A stretch of DNA of 64,000 bases from Nonomuraea solani (GCF_900108335.1 NZ_FNVT01000013.1:265494-329493), one strand, 5' to 3'. Shown: positions 44,206-53,226, counted from the first letter of the stretch. Numbers and translations are program-made. Notes: a model not told the origin generated them from the sequence alone.

Positions 44206-44835
44206 CTAGCTCACCGCCTTCGCGGCCGCCGCCTCGGCGAGACCCTCACGCTGAGCCTTCAGCATGGCGGCCGGGGCAACGTCCTCGATCGGCAGGCCAC
44301 GGCGGGCGGCGATCTCCTCGGGCCGGGAAAGGCCCTTCAGAGCCGCCACGGTGGCGTGCACGATGTTGATCGGGTTGTCCGAGCCGAGCGACTTGGACAG
44401 CACGTCGTGGATGCCGGCGCACTCCAGGACCGCGCGCACGGGGCCACCGGCGATGACGCCGGTACCGGCCGAGGCCGGACGCAGGAAGACGACACCGGCC
44501 GCCTCCTCGCCCTGCACGGTGTGCGGAATCGTGCCCTGGATCCGAGGCACCTTGAAGAAGTGCTTCTTCGCCTCTTCGACACCCTTGGCGATGGCCGCGG
44601 GGACTTCCTTGGCCTTGCCATAGCCGACGCCGACCAAGCCGTTGCCGTCACCGACGACGACGAGGGCGGTGAAGCTGAAGCGACGACCACCCTTCACGAC
44701 CTTGGCCACTCGGTTGATCTTCACTACGCGCTCGATGTACGAGACGCCCTTGTCGGCGGCGCCACCGCGGCGATCGTCACGACGGTCCCGCCGCTCGCCA
44801 CCGGTGCCGCCACCGCGACGCGGAGCTGCAGCCAT
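44206..44835 (-). CDS. rpsE: 30S ribosomal protein S5
   Basis: 209 residues. A basic Arg/Gly N-terminal extension (1-27) precedes the double-stranded RNA-binding and S5 domains (KVVKGGRRFSFTALVVVGD, VFLRPASAGTGVIAGG). It sets translational accuracy. Confidence 0.98.
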   Translation of the reverse strand: MAAAPRRGGGTGGERRDRRDDRRGGAADKGVSYIERVVKINRVAKVVKGGRRFSFTALVVVGDGNGLVGVGYGKAKEVPAAIAKGVEEAKKHFFKVPRIQGTIPHTVQGEEAAGVVFLRPASAGTGVIAGGPVRAVLECAGIHDVLSKSLGSDNPINIVHATVAALKGLSRPEEIAARRGLPIEDVAPAAMLKAQREGLAEAAAAKAVS

Positions 44836-44884
44836 CAGTGGTTCCTCTTCTCAGTTGCCATCATTTGCGATCCTCGGGCTGGCA

Positions 44885-45268
44885 TCAGAACTCGAGCCCG
44901 CCCTCGCGAGCGCTGTCAGCCAGCGCCGCGATCCGACCTGCATACCGGTTGCCACCGCGGTCGAAGACGACCGCCGTGATCCCGGCTTCCTTGGCCCGCT
45001 GAGCGAGGAGCTCGCCGACCTTCTTGGCCTTCTCCGTCTTGTCCGCCTCCAGCGTGCGCAGCGAGGGGTCCATGGTGGACGCGCTCACCAGCGTGTGGCC
45101 GACGGTGTCGTCCACGATCTGGACGAACATGTGACGGGTCGAACGGTTGACGACCAGGCGCGGGCGCGCGGTCGTGCCGACGACGTTCTTGCGGACGCGG
45201 CGGTGACGGCGGGCCCGCGAGACGGTGCGGGCAGCCGTGTGCTTGCTGAACGCAGTCTTCGGAGCCAT
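44885..45268 (-). CDS. rplR: 50S ribosomal protein L18
   Basis: 127 residues; RPRLVVNRSTRHMFVQIVDD and the GRIAALADSAREGGLEF end are typical. Binds 5S rRNA. Confidence 0.98.
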   Translation of the reverse strand: MAPKTAFSKHTAARTVSRARRHRRVRKNVVGTTARPRLVVNRSTRHMFVQIVDDTVGHTLVSASTMDPSLRTLEADKTEKAKKVGELLAQRAKEAGITAVVFDRGGNRYAGRIAALADSAREGGLEF

Positions 45269-45270
45269 GC

Positions 45271-45813
45271 CTACTTACCAGCCTTTCCGACCTTGCGGCG
45301 GATCTGTTCGCCCTGGTAACGCACGCCCTTGCCCTTATACGGGTCAGGCTTGCGCAACTTGCGGATGTTGGCCGCGACCTCGCCGACCTTCTGCTTGTCG
45401 ATGCCGTCCACGTGGAACAGGGTCGGCTTCTCGACACGGAAGGTGACGCCCTCGGGGGCGTCGACGATGACCGGGTGACTGAAGCCCAGTGCGAACTCCA
45501 GCTGCGTCGGGCCCTTGGCCTGGACGCGGTAACCGACGCCGACGATCTCCAGGGTCTTCGAGTAACCCTGGGTGACGCCCTGCACCATGTTGGCGATGAG
45601 CGTCCGGGACAGGCCGTGCAGCGCACGGACCTTGTTCTCGTCGTTGGGCCGGCTGACGGCGATGGCGCCGTCATCGTCCCGAGCCACCGCGATGGGCTCG
45701 GCGACCTTGTGAGAAAGCGTGCCCTTCGGGCCCTTTACCTGGACATCCCGGCCGTCGATCGTGATGTCTACGCCGCTCGGCACAGGGATGGGCAGCCGTC
45801 CGATTCTCGACAT
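45271..45813 (-). CDS. rplF: 50S ribosomal protein L6
   Basis: 180 residues from ATG at 45813 (MSRIGRLPIPVPSGVD) with a GGGGAGG site. The L6 end signature PDPYKGKGVRYQGE is present. Confidence 0.98.
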   Translation of the reverse strand: MSRIGRLPIPVPSGVDITIDGRDVQVKGPKGTLSHKVAEPIAVARDDDGAIAVSRPNDENKVRALHGLSRTLIANMVQGVTQGYSKTLEIVGVGYRVQAKGPTQLEFALGFSHPVIVDAPEGVTFRVEKPTLFHVDGIDKQKVGEVAANIRKLRKPDPYKGKGVRYQGEQIRRKVGKAGK

Positions 45814-45829
45814 GCTGTGTACCTCCCCT

Positions 45830-46228
45830 CTACCAGACGTAGGCGAGGACTTCCCCGCCCACGCCACGCTTGCCGGCCTGCTTGTCGGTCATGAGGCCGT
45901 GGGACGTCGAGATGATCGCGACGCCCAGTCCGCCCAGGACTCGAGGCAGGTTGTCCTTCTTCGCATAAACCCGCAGACCGGGCTTGGAAACCCGGCGCAG
46001 GCCCGCGAGCGAACGCTCACGGGTAGGCCCGAACTTGAGCTCCACCACGAGGTTCTTTCCAACCTTGGCGTCCTCGACGGTCCAAGCCTGGATGTAACCC
46101 TCCTGCTGGAGGATCTCGGCGATGTGCGCCTTGATCTTCGAGTACGGCATCGACACGCTGTCGTGGTACGCCGAATTCGCGTTACGCAGACGTGTGAGCA
46201 TGTCTGCGATCGGGTCGGTCATCGTCAT
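45830..46228 (-). CDS. rpsH: 30S ribosomal protein S8
   Basis: 132 residues from ATG at 46228 (MTMTDPIADMLTRLRNA). Ends with the conserved ISTSHGLMTDKQA and GEVLAYVW. A start two codons later is also possible. Confidence 0.97.
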   Translation of the reverse strand: MTMTDPIADMLTRLRNANSAYHDSVSMPYSKIKAHIAEILQQEGYIQAWTVEDAKVGKNLVVELKFGPTRERSLAGLRRVSKPGLRVYAKKDNLPRVLGGLGVAIISTSHGLMTDKQAGKRGVGGEVLAYVW

Positions 46229-46358
46229 GGCCAGTGGCCTTCCTCGCCGCGGTTTCCAGTCGGCCAAGCAATGCTCTGCCGGTGGACCTTCGGCGCGGTC
46301 ACGGACGCGGATGCGTCCTGTTTGATACTGGATATATGGGCCTGGGGGGCGGCACCAG

Positions 46359-46419
46359 GCCGCCCCTCAGGGTACATACCTGCGGGACGGCGCAGAGCCG
46401 ACCCCTCAGGTTACCTACC
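46359..46419 (-). repeat. two imperfect 22-bp direct repeats between rpsN and rpsH
   Basis: 46359-46380 and 46397-46419 are copies of GCCG(A)CCCCTCAGG followed by a TAC-rich half. They sit at and just after the rpsN stop. A GGGCGGC-type hairpin lies beside them. Meaning unknown. Confidence 0.5.
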
Positions 46420-46600
46420 AGCTCGACTTGGTGATGCCGGGCAGCTCGCCCCGGTGCGCCATCTCGCGGAAGCACACGCGGCAGAGCCCGAACTTCCTGT
46501 AGACGGCGCGCGGACGCCCACAGCGCGTGCAACGGGTGTACGCCCGGACCTCGAACTTCTGCTTGCGCCCCGCCTTGGCGATCAGCGACTTCTTCGCCAT
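46415..46600 (-). CDS. rpsN: 30S ribosomal protein S14 type Z
   Basis: 61 residues, the short zinc-binding form, with CTRCGRPR and LCRVCFRE holding the four zinc cysteines. Four-base gap to rplE, then 186 bases to rpsH. Confidence 0.98.
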   Translation of the reverse strand: MAKKSLIAKAGRKQKFEVRAYTRCTRCGRPRAVYRKFGLCRVCFREMAHRGELPGITKSSW

Positions 46601-46604
46601 TGGA

Positions 46605-47180
46605 TCAGGCCTCCTTGAACGGGAAGCCGAGGAGCTTCAGCAGCGCCCGGCCCTGGTCGTCGTTCTTCGCGGTGGTCACGATCGTGATGTCCATGCCCCG
46701 CGGCCGGTCGACCTTGTCCTGGTCGACCTCGTGGAACATGACCTGCTCGGTCAGACCGAAGGTGTAGTTGCCGTTGCCGTCGAACTGCTTCGGCGACAGG
46801 CCGCGGAAGTCCCGGATACGGGGCAGGGCCAGCGCCAGCAGGCGGTCGAGGAACTCCCACATGCGGTCACCGCGCAGCGTGACGTGCGCGCCGATCGGCA
46901 TGCCCTCACGCAGCTTGAACTGCGCGATGGACTTACGGGCCCGGACGACGGCCGGCTTCTGACCGGTGATCACGGTGAGGTCGCGCACGGCGCCCTCGAT
47001 CAGCTTCGAGTCGCGAGCCGCCTCGCCGACGCCCATGTTGACCTTGATCTTGGTCAGGCCGGGGATCTGCATGACGTTCTCGATGCCGAACTGCTCGCGA
47101 AGCTGGGCCGCGATCTCCTCGCGGTACTTCGTCTTGAGTCGCGGCGTCGGACGCTCGGTCTCAGTGGTGGTGGCGGTCAT
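46605..47180 (-). CDS. rplE: 50S ribosomal protein L5
   Basis: 191 residues; NVMQIPGLTKIKVNMGVGEA and the HEVDQDKVDRPRGMDITIVT end are typical. Binds 5S rRNA and the P site tRNA. Confidence 0.98.
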   Translation of the reverse strand: MTATTTETERPTPRLKTKYREEIAAQLREQFGIENVMQIPGLTKIKVNMGVGEAARDSKLIEGAVRDLTVITGQKPAVVRARKSIAQFKLREGMPIGAHVTLRGDRMWEFLDRLLALALPRIRDFRGLSPKQFDGNGNYTFGLTEQVMFHEVDQDKVDRPRGMDITIVTTAKNDDQGRALLKLLGFPFKEA

Positions 47181-47485
47181 CAGCTGTCCTCACCCGTCGT
47201 CTCGTCGGCCTTCTTCTCGTCGGCCTTCTTCTCGGCGGGCTTGTCGTCCTTGAGCTTCTTCACGTTCGAGACGTGGATGGGAGCCTCCATGGACTGCACG
47301 CCGCCGGTCTTGGCGCCGCGCGGACCCTGGTGGGTCTCCTTGGTGTGCTTCTTGATCATGTTGATGCCCTCGACGACCACGCGGTCCTCGCTCGGGTACG
47401 TCGCGATGACGTGACCCTTGGCACCCTTGTCCTTGCCGGCGATGACCTGGACCAGGTCACCCTTCTTCACATGCAGCTTCGGCAT
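47180..47485 (-). CDS. rplX: 50S ribosomal protein L24
   Basis: 101 residues. KOW motif GDLVQVIAGKDKGAKGHV at about 9-26. The C-terminus is Lys/Glu/Asp-rich. Overlaps the rplE ATG by one base. Confidence 0.98.
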   Translation of the reverse strand: MPKLHVKKGDLVQVIAGKDKGAKGHVIATYPSEDRVVVEGINMIKKHTKETHQGPRGAKTGGVQSMEAPIHVSNVKKLKDDKPAEKKADEKKADETTGEDS

Positions 47486-47857
47486 TTACAACACCTCCGG
47501 GGCGAGCGAGATGATGCGCATGAACTTCTTGTCGCGCAGCTCGCGGCCCACCGGGCCGAAGATACGAGTGCCACGAGGGTCACCGCTGTCCTTGATGATG
47601 ACGGCGGCGTTCTCGTCGAAGCGGATGTAGGAGCCGTCGGGCCGGCGGCGCTCCTTGACCGTGCGGACGATGACGGCCTTGACCACGTCGCCCTTTTTGA
47701 CGCCCGTGCTGCCCGGCAGCGCGTCCTTGACAGTGGCGACGATGATGTCGCCGATACCGGCGTAGCGTCGGCCCGAGCCGCCGAGAACACGGATGCAAAG
47801 GATTTCCTTCGCGCCCGTGTTGTCGGCGATCTTGAGCCGCGACTCCTGCTGGATCAC
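47486..47857 (-). CDS. rplN: 50S ribosomal protein L14
   Basis: 123 residues from GTG with an AGGAG site. MIQQESRLKIADNTGAKEIL and the RELRDKKFMRIISLAPEVL end are typical. First gene of the spc cluster; preceded by a 323-base spacer. Confidence 0.98.
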   Translation of the reverse strand: MIQQESRLKIADNTGAKEILCIRVLGGSGRRYAGIGDIIVATVKDALPGSTGVKKGDVVKAVIVRTVKERRRPDGSYIRFDENAAVIIKDSGDPRGTRIFGPVGRELRDKKFMRIISLAPEVL

Positions 47858-48180
47858 GTTGAGCTCCTGGGTTAGTCGCGCTGGTCCTCACGCGGGGGCT
47901 CTGCCCCCGCGGACCCCCGAGACTGCAGCGTGCTTCGCACTTTCTTACTCATCGCAAAGCTCGCTTTGCGATGTGCTTCGCACGCCACTGTTCGACGAGG
48001 TCACAGAACAGAACTTCTGCTTGAGCCTGGCGGAACTGTCATTGTCTTGTTCCTCCGGCCACAGCGCCCCTGGGGGCGCCGCACCGCAGGCGACGCGAGG
48101 CCGGTGGGCCCCGCGTCCTTGGACGCCGTCATGGGAGCTCTGGGAGCTCCCACGAGGCGCGGTATATCCGAGAAGGAGTG
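47858..48180. other. structured spacer at the S10/spc boundary
   Basis: 323 bases between rpsQ and rplN with no supported gene. On the minus strand it holds GTGCGAAGCAC twice (47973-47983 and 47930-47940), flanking an 11-bp perfect hairpin (47950-47973). Next come a 9-bp hairpin (47891-47911), a 7-bp GCGCCCC stem (48064-48079) and the 12-bp palindrome TGGGAGCTCCCA (48141-48152). It should end the S10 transcript and start the spc one, though no clear promoter was found. Confidence 0.7.
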
Positions 48181-48474
48181 TTACTTGGCCTTCTCGAGGA
48201 TCTCCACGACCCTCCACCGCTTGGTGGCGGAGAGGGGGCGGGTCTCCATGAGCAGCACGCGGTCGCCGACGCCACAGGCGTTGGCCTCGTCGTGTGCCTT
48301 GTACTTGGTCGTACGGCGGATGACCTTGCCGTACAGACGGTGCTTCACGCGGTCCTCGACGGCGACGACGACGGTCTTGTCCATCTTGTCGCTGACGACG
48401 AGGCCCTCGCGGACCTTGCGGAAGTGCCGGGACTCAGTGGTCTCGGTCGTCTCGTTGGTCTCGGTCTCAGCCAT
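48181..48474 (-). CDS. rpsQ: 30S ribosomal protein S17
   Basis: 97 residues. A Glu/Thr-rich N-terminal stretch (MAETETNETTETTE) precedes the OB-fold core VVSDKMDKTVVVAVEDRVKH and ETRPLSATKRWRVVEI. Overlaps rpmC by eight bases. Confidence 0.98.
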   Translation of the reverse strand: MAETETNETTETTESRHFRKVREGLVVSDKMDKTVVVAVEDRVKHRLYGKVIRRTTKYKAHDEANACGVGDRVLLMETRPLSATKRWRVVEILEKAK

Positions 48475-48703
48475 CGCTCGTCTCCTTCTCGACCGTGACG
48501 ATGCCCAGCTCGCGCTCGCGCATCACGGTGTAGATACGGGCGATCTCGCGGCGGACGGCACGCAGCCGCCCGTGGCTCTCCAACTGACCGGTCGCCGCCT
48601 GGAAGCGGAGGTTGAACAGCTCCTCCTTGGCCTCCTTGAGCTTCTGGACCAGGGTGTCCTGGTCCTCGACTCGCAGCTCGCCGGCGGTCAGGCCCTTAGC
48701 CAT
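48467..48703 (-). CDS. rpmC: 50S ribosomal protein L29
   Basis: 78 residues from the ATG that overlaps the rplP stop (TGATG). The core LKEAKEELFNLRFQAATGQL is typical. Confidence 0.97.
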   Translation of the reverse strand: MAKGLTAGELRVEDQDTLVQKLKEAKEELFNLRFQAATGQLESHGRLRAVRREIARIYTVMRERELGIVTVEKETSDG

Positions 48704-49122
48704 CACGCCTCACCCACTTCACGCTTAACGATCTTGCACTTCATCGGCAGCTTGTGGATCGCGCGCTGAAGCGCTTCGCGAGCGATCGGCTCCGCAACGC
48801 CGGACAGCTCGAACATCACGCGTCCGGGCTTGACGTTGGCGATCCACCACTCCGGTGAACCCTTACCGGAACCCATGCGGGTCTCGGCGGGCTTCTTCGT
48901 GAGGGGACGGTCGGGGTAGATGTTGATCCACACCTTGCCGCCACGGCGGATGTGACGGGTCATGGCGATACGAGCGGACTCGATCTGGCGGTTGGTCACG
49001 TAGGAGTGCTCAATCGCCTGAATGCCGAACTCGCCGAACACGACCCTGGTGCCGCCCTTGGCGGCTCCGCTGCGGTCAGGCCGGTGCTGCTTGCGGTGCT
49101 TGACCCTGCGCGGGATCAGCAT
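48703..49122 (-). CDS. rplP: 50S ribosomal protein L16
   Basis: 139 residues; MLIPRRVKHRKQHRPDRSG and MGSGKGSPEWWIANVKPGR are typical. It organises the A-site tRNA region. Confidence 0.98.
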   Translation of the reverse strand: MLIPRRVKHRKQHRPDRSGAAKGGTRVVFGEFGIQAIEHSYVTNRQIESARIAMTRHIRRGGKVWINIYPDRPLTKKPAETRMGSGKGSPEWWIANVKPGRVMFELSGVAEPIAREALQRAIHKLPMKCKIVKREVGEA

Positions 49123-49124
49123 GG

Positions 49125-49991
49125 TCAGCTCCCTTCAGCACCCGGCTGCGCAGCCGGGCCGGTCTCGGGGGCGGCACCAGAGGCCGCCCCAGTGTTGGAC
49201 TCAGTGCGGGGGGCGCGGTCACCACGGCCGCCGCCACGACGGGGGCGGTCGCCGCCACCACGACGCGGACGGTCGCCACCGCCGCCGCCGCCACCACGAC
49301 GGTCGTCGCGGTCACGACGCTGGCCGGCGCGAGCACCGGCGGCAGCCGCCTCGCGCTCGGCGCGGCTGGTGGGAGCCTCGCCCTTGTAGATCCAGACCTT
49401 CACGCCGATGCGGCCGAAGGTCGTACGGGCCTCGTAGAAGCCGTAGTCGATGTCCGCGCGAAGGGTGTGCAGCGGCACGCGACCCTCACGGTAGAACTCC
49501 GACCGCGACATCTCAGCGCCGCCGAGACGACCGGAGCACTGGACACGGATGCCCTTGGCGCCGGACTTCATGGCGGACTGCATCGCCTTGCGCATGGCGC
49601 GGCGGAACGAGACACGGCTCGAAAGCTGCTCGGCAACACCCTGAGCGACGAGCTGAGCGTCGATCTCCGGGTTCTTGACCTCGAGGATGTTGAGCTGGAC
49701 CTGCTTCTTGGTCAGCTTCTCGAGGTCGCCACGGATACGGTCCGCCTCGGCGCCGCGGCGGCCGATCACGATGCCGGGACGCGCGGTGTGGATGTCCACC
49801 TGCACGCGGTCCGTCGTGCGCTCGATCTCGACCTTGGAGATGCCGGCCCGCTCCATGCCCTTCTGCAGCATGCGACGGATCGACACGTCCTCGGCGACGT
49901 ACGACTTGTACAGCTTGTCGGCGTACCACCGGCTCTTGAAGTCGGTCGTGATGCCGAGGCGGAACCCGTGCGGGTTAACCTTCTGGCCCAC
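49125..49991 (-). CDS. rpsC: 30S ribosomal protein S3 with RG-rich tail
   Basis: 288 residues from GTG at 49991 (MGQKVNPHGFRLGITTD), overlapping the rplV stop by one base. A KH domain (about 38-106) and the S3 C-terminal domain are complete. The last 75 residues are Arg/Gly-rich and then Ala/Pro/Gly-rich, longer than in E. coli. Confidence 0.97.
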   Translation of the reverse strand: MGQKVNPHGFRLGITTDFKSRWYADKLYKSYVAEDVSIRRMLQKGMERAGISKVEIERTTDRVQVDIHTARPGIVIGRRGAEADRIRGDLEKLTKKQVQLNILEVKNPEIDAQLVAQGVAEQLSSRVSFRRAMRKAMQSAMKSGAKGIRVQCSGRLGGAEMSRSEFYREGRVPLHTLRADIDYGFYEARTTFGRIGVKVWIYKGEAPTSRAEREAAAAGARAGQRRDRDDRRGGGGGGGDRPRRGGGDRPRRGGGRGDRAPRTESNTGAASGAAPETGPAAQPGAEGS

Positions 49992-50344
49992 TATCGGGTC
50001 CTTCCCTTCGGCTCGCGGGACTCCACGATCACGGTGATGTGGCTCGTCCGCTTGTTGATCCGATAGGCGCGACCCTGTGCACGCGGACGGAACCGCTTCA
50101 GCGTCGGGCCCTCGTCGACCCACGCGCGGCTCACGACGAGCGTGCTGGGGTCGAGATCGAAGTTGTGCTCGGCATTCGCCATGGCGCTGCTGAGCACCTT
50201 GTAGATCGGCTCGCTCGCCGACTGGGGAGCGAACTGCAGCACGGCCTGCGCCTCCGAAGCGGGCAGCCCGCGAATAAGGTCCACCACGCGGCGGGCCTTG
50301 AGGGGCGTGACACGGACGAACCGCGCCTGAGCCCTGGCTTCCAT
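49991..50344 (-). CDS. rplV: 50S ribosomal protein L22
   Basis: 117 residues; ARFVRVTPLKARRVVDLIRG and the KRFRPRAQGRAYRINKRTSH signature are typical. Its loop lines the exit tunnel. Confidence 0.98.
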   Translation of the reverse strand: MEARAQARFVRVTPLKARRVVDLIRGLPASEAQAVLQFAPQSASEPIYKVLSSAMANAEHNFDLDPSTLVVSRAWVDEGPTLKRFRPRAQGRAYRINKRTSHITVIVESREPKGRTR

Positions 50345-50376
50345 CGCTTACTCCTCTTAACTGCTTCTGAAGGCGT

Positions 50377-50655
50377 CTATCGCCGGCTGCGCCGGTCGTC
50401 CTTGACGTGGCTGCGGAAGGTCCGCGTGGGAGCGAACTCTCCGAGCTTGTGGCCGATCATCGACTCGGTCACGAACACCGGGACGTGCTTGCGGCCGTCG
50501 TGCACGGCGATCGTGTGCCCGAGCATGTCGGGAACGATCATGGAGCGCCGCGACCACGTCTTGATGACGGTCTTGGTGCCCTTCTCGTTCTGGACGTCGA
50601 CCTTCTTCTGAAGGTGACCGTCCACGAAGGGACCCTTCTTAAGGCTACGTGGCAT
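50377..50655 (-). CDS. rpsS: 30S ribosomal protein S19
   Basis: 92 residues; MPRSLKKGPFVDGHLQKKV and GHKLGEFAPTRTFRSH are typical. Confidence 0.98.
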   Translation of the reverse strand: MPRSLKKGPFVDGHLQKKVDVQNEKGTKTVIKTWSRRSMIVPDMLGHTIAVHDGRKHVPVFVTESMIGHKLGEFAPTRTFRSHVKDDRRSRR

Positions 50656-50666
50656 TTCGGCTGCTC

Positions 50667-51503
50667 CTACCGCTTCTTCCTCTTGGACCGACGGCGGATG
50701 ATCAGCCTGTCGCTGGCCTTGTTCGCCTGACGGGTACGGCCCTCGGGCTTGCCCTTGGGGTTCACCGGGTGACGACCACCGGAGGTCTTACCCTCACCAC
50801 CACCGTGCGGGTGGTCGACGGGGTTCATCGCGACACCACGGACGGTCGGGCGCTTGCCCTTCCACCGCATACGGCCGGCCTTGCCCCAGTTGATGTTGGC
50901 CTGCTCGGCGTTGCCGACCTGACCCACCGTGGCGCGGCAGCGCACGTCGACCATGCGCATTTCGCCGGACGGCATACGCAGCGTGGCGTAGGTGCCCTCC
51001 TTGGCGAGCAGCTGGATCTGGGCACCGGCGGAACGGCCGAGCTTGGCGCCACCGCCCGGACGGAGCTCCACCGCGTGGATGAAGGTACCGGTCGGGATGT
51101 TGCGCAGCGGCAGGCAGTTGCCCGGCTTGATGTCGGCACCGGGGCCGTTCTCGATGCGGTCACCCTGCTTGAGGCCCGTCGGCGCGATGATGTAGCGCTT
51201 CTCGCCATCGGCATAGTGGAGCAGAGCGATGTTGGCGGTGCGGTTGGGGTCGTACTCGATGTGAGCGACCTTGGCCGGAATGCCGTCCTTGTCATGCCTA
51301 CGGAAGTCAATGATCCGGTAGGCGCGCTTGTGACCGCCGCCCTGGTGGCGAGCGGTGACTCGGCCGTGTACGTTGCGGCCGCCCTTGCTGTGAAGGGGCG
51401 CAAGCAACGACTTCTCGGGGGTGCTGCGGGTGATCTCGGAGAAGTCCGAGACACTCGATCCGCGGCGACCTGGAGTCGTCGGCTTGTACTTACGGATGCC
51501 CAT
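50667..51503 (-). CDS. rplB: 50S ribosomal protein L2
   Basis: 278 residues; GRVTARHQGGGHKRAYRIID and the GVAMNPVDHPHGGGEGKTSG loop with its conserved histidine are intact. 106 bases separate it from rplW. Confidence 0.98.
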   Translation of the reverse strand: MGIRKYKPTTPGRRGSSVSDFSEITRSTPEKSLLAPLHSKGGRNVHGRVTARHQGGGHKRAYRIIDFRRHDKDGIPAKVAHIEYDPNRTANIALLHYADGEKRYIIAPTGLKQGDRIENGPGADIKPGNCLPLRNIPTGTFIHAVELRPGGGAKLGRSAGAQIQLLAKEGTYATLRMPSGEMRMVDVRCRATVGQVGNAEQANINWGKAGRMRWKGKRPTVRGVAMNPVDHPHGGGEGKTSGGRHPVNPKGKPEGRTRQANKASDRLIIRRRSKRKKR

Positions 51504-51609
51504 CTTTTTCGTTCATCCTTCGTCGGTTACATGGGTGAGCCCGCCGCACCGAAGTGCGACGGTCTCAGCCCCGCGCAAGCCATGCGGCCTGCACTCACTT
51601 CTATGGCTG

Positions 51610-51912
51610 CTAGCCGATCTGACCGAAGATGTCGATCCGATCGTCTCCCACCAGGCTCACGATCGCGCGCTTGGTGTCGGGACGCTTGCCGAAACCGGTG
51701 CGGGTGCGCTTGCGCTTGCCCTGCCGGTTGATCGTGTTCACGCTGGTGACCTTGACCCCGAAGATCTGCTCTACAGCGATCTTGATCTGGGTCTTGTTGG
51801 CGTTCTTCTTCACCAGGAACGTGTACTTGTTGTTCTCATCGATCAGGCCGTAGCTCTTCTCAGAGACGACCGGCTTGATGATGACGTCGCGCGGGTCGGC
51901 GATCTTCTCCAT
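51610..51912 (-). CDS. rplW: 50S ribosomal protein L23
   Basis: 100 residues; DVIIKPVVSEKSYGLIDENN and KTQIKIAVEQIFGVKV are typical. Docking site for trigger factor and SRP at the tunnel exit. ATG overlaps the rplD stop by one base. Confidence 0.98.
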   Translation of the reverse strand: MEKIADPRDVIIKPVVSEKSYGLIDENNKYTFLVKKNANKTQIKIAVEQIFGVKVTSVNTINRQGKRKRTRTGFGKRPDTKRAIVSLVGDDRIDIFGQIG

Positions 51913-52562
51913 CAGGCCTCTTCCTTCCCGCTGTTGCTCAGGCGGGCGACGACCTGGTCGTACGCCTCCTGCGTGAAGACCACGTCGTCGTGCACGAGCA
52001 CGTCGTACGTGTTGAGCTGCCCGGCGTCCAGCAGGTGGACCTCGGGGGCGTTGCGCAGGCTCAGCCAGCTCAGCTCGTCGGCCTCGTCGACGACGACGAG
52101 CACGCGAGGAGACTGGGTGATCTTACGCAGGGCCTCCAGGGCGGCCTTGGTCTTGGGGGTCTCGCCCGTGACCAGCTTGCTGACCACGTGGACGCGACCG
52201 CCGCCGGCCCTGTCGGAGAGCGCGCCGCGCAGAGCGGCGGACTTCATCTTCTTGGGCGTACGCTGCGAGTAGTCGCGCGGCACCGGACCGTGGACGACGC
52301 CACCGCCGGTGAACTGCGGCGCACGGGTCGAACCCTGACGGGCGCGGCCGGTGCCCTTCTGGCGGTACGGCTTCTTGCCACCGCCGGAGACCTCACCACG
52401 GCTCTTGGCCTTGTGGGTGCCCTGCCGGCGAGCGGCAAGCTGGGCGACGACCACCTGGTGGATCAGCGGAACGTTGACCTTGGCCCCGAAGATGTCCTCG
52501 GGGAGGTCAACCGTGCCCGTCTTCGCGCCGCTGGCGTCGAGGACGTCAATAGTGGTGCTCAC
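51912..52562 (-). CDS. rplD: 50S ribosomal protein L4
   Basis: 216 residues from GTG, overlapping rplC by four bases. Globular domain plus the tunnel loop with KPYRQKGTGRARQGSTRAPQ. In E. coli L4 also regulates the S10 operon; the long hairpin at 53658-53712 makes this worth asking here. Confidence 0.98.
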   Translation of the reverse strand: MSTTIDVLDASGAKTGTVDLPEDIFGAKVNVPLIHQVVVAQLAARRQGTHKAKSRGEVSGGGKKPYRQKGTGRARQGSTRAPQFTGGGVVHGPVPRDYSQRTPKKMKSAALRGALSDRAGGGRVHVVSKLVTGETPKTKAALEALRKITQSPRVLVVVDEADELSWLSLRNAPEVHLLDAGQLNTYDVLVHDDVVFTQEAYDQVVARLSNSGKEEA

Positions 52563-53212
52563 TTGGCAGCCCCCTTCTTGGCAGCGGTACGGACGAGGAC
52601 CAGGCTCCCGTTGGCGCCGGGAATCGCACCCTTGATCAGGATGAGACCGTTCTCGGCGTCCACGGAGTGAACCTTCAGGCTCTGCACGGTGGTGCGGACG
52701 TTACCCATCCGGCCAGCCATGCGCAGACCCTTGAAAACGCGGCCCGGGGTGGCGCAGCCACCGATGGAACCCGGCGAGCGGTGCTTGCGCTGCGTACCGT
52801 GCGACGCGCCCAAGCCCTTGAAGCCGTGACGCTTCATGACACCGGCGAAGCCCTTGCCCTTGCTCTTGCCCGTCACATCGACGAACTGGCCCGCTTCGAA
52901 AGTGTCGGCCAGCAGTTCCTGGCCCAGGGTGTAGTCGCTCGCGTCGTCGGTGCGGATCTCCGCGAAGTAACGGCGCGGGGTGATGTCGTGCTTACGCAGG
53001 TAGTCGCCGAGCGGCTTGTTGACCTTCCTGGGGTCGACCTGCCCGAAACCGAGCTGAACGGCGGCGTAGCCGTCCTTCTCGGCGGTGCGGACGCGGGTCA
53101 CCACGCACGGACCGGCCTCGACCACGGTCACCGGGACCATCCGGTTGTCCGCGTCGAAGACCTGGGTCATGCCGAGCTTCTTGCCCAGGACGCCCTTGAT
53201 CGTCTTAGCCAT
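52559..53212 (-). CDS. rplC: 50S ribosomal protein L3
   Basis: 217 residues; KGVLGKKLGMTQVFDADNR and the FKGLGASHGTQRKHRSPGS signature are typical. It lies close to the peptidyl-transferase centre. Confidence 0.98.
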   Translation of the reverse strand: MAKTIKGVLGKKLGMTQVFDADNRMVPVTVVEAGPCVVTRVRTAEKDGYAAVQLGFGQVDPRKVNKPLGDYLRKHDITPRRYFAEIRTDDASDYTLGQELLADTFEAGQFVDVTGKSKGKGFAGVMKRHGFKGLGASHGTQRKHRSPGSIGGCATPGRVFKGLRMAGRMGNVRTTVQSLKVHSVDAENGLILIKGAIPGANGSLVLVRTAAKKGAAK

Positions 53213-53226
53213 GTCAGTGCGTTCCC

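Noticed and set aside
47945..48217. 90-codon frame in the rplN-rpsQ spacer
   Set aside because: Weak third-position bias and the segment is mostly inverted repeats.
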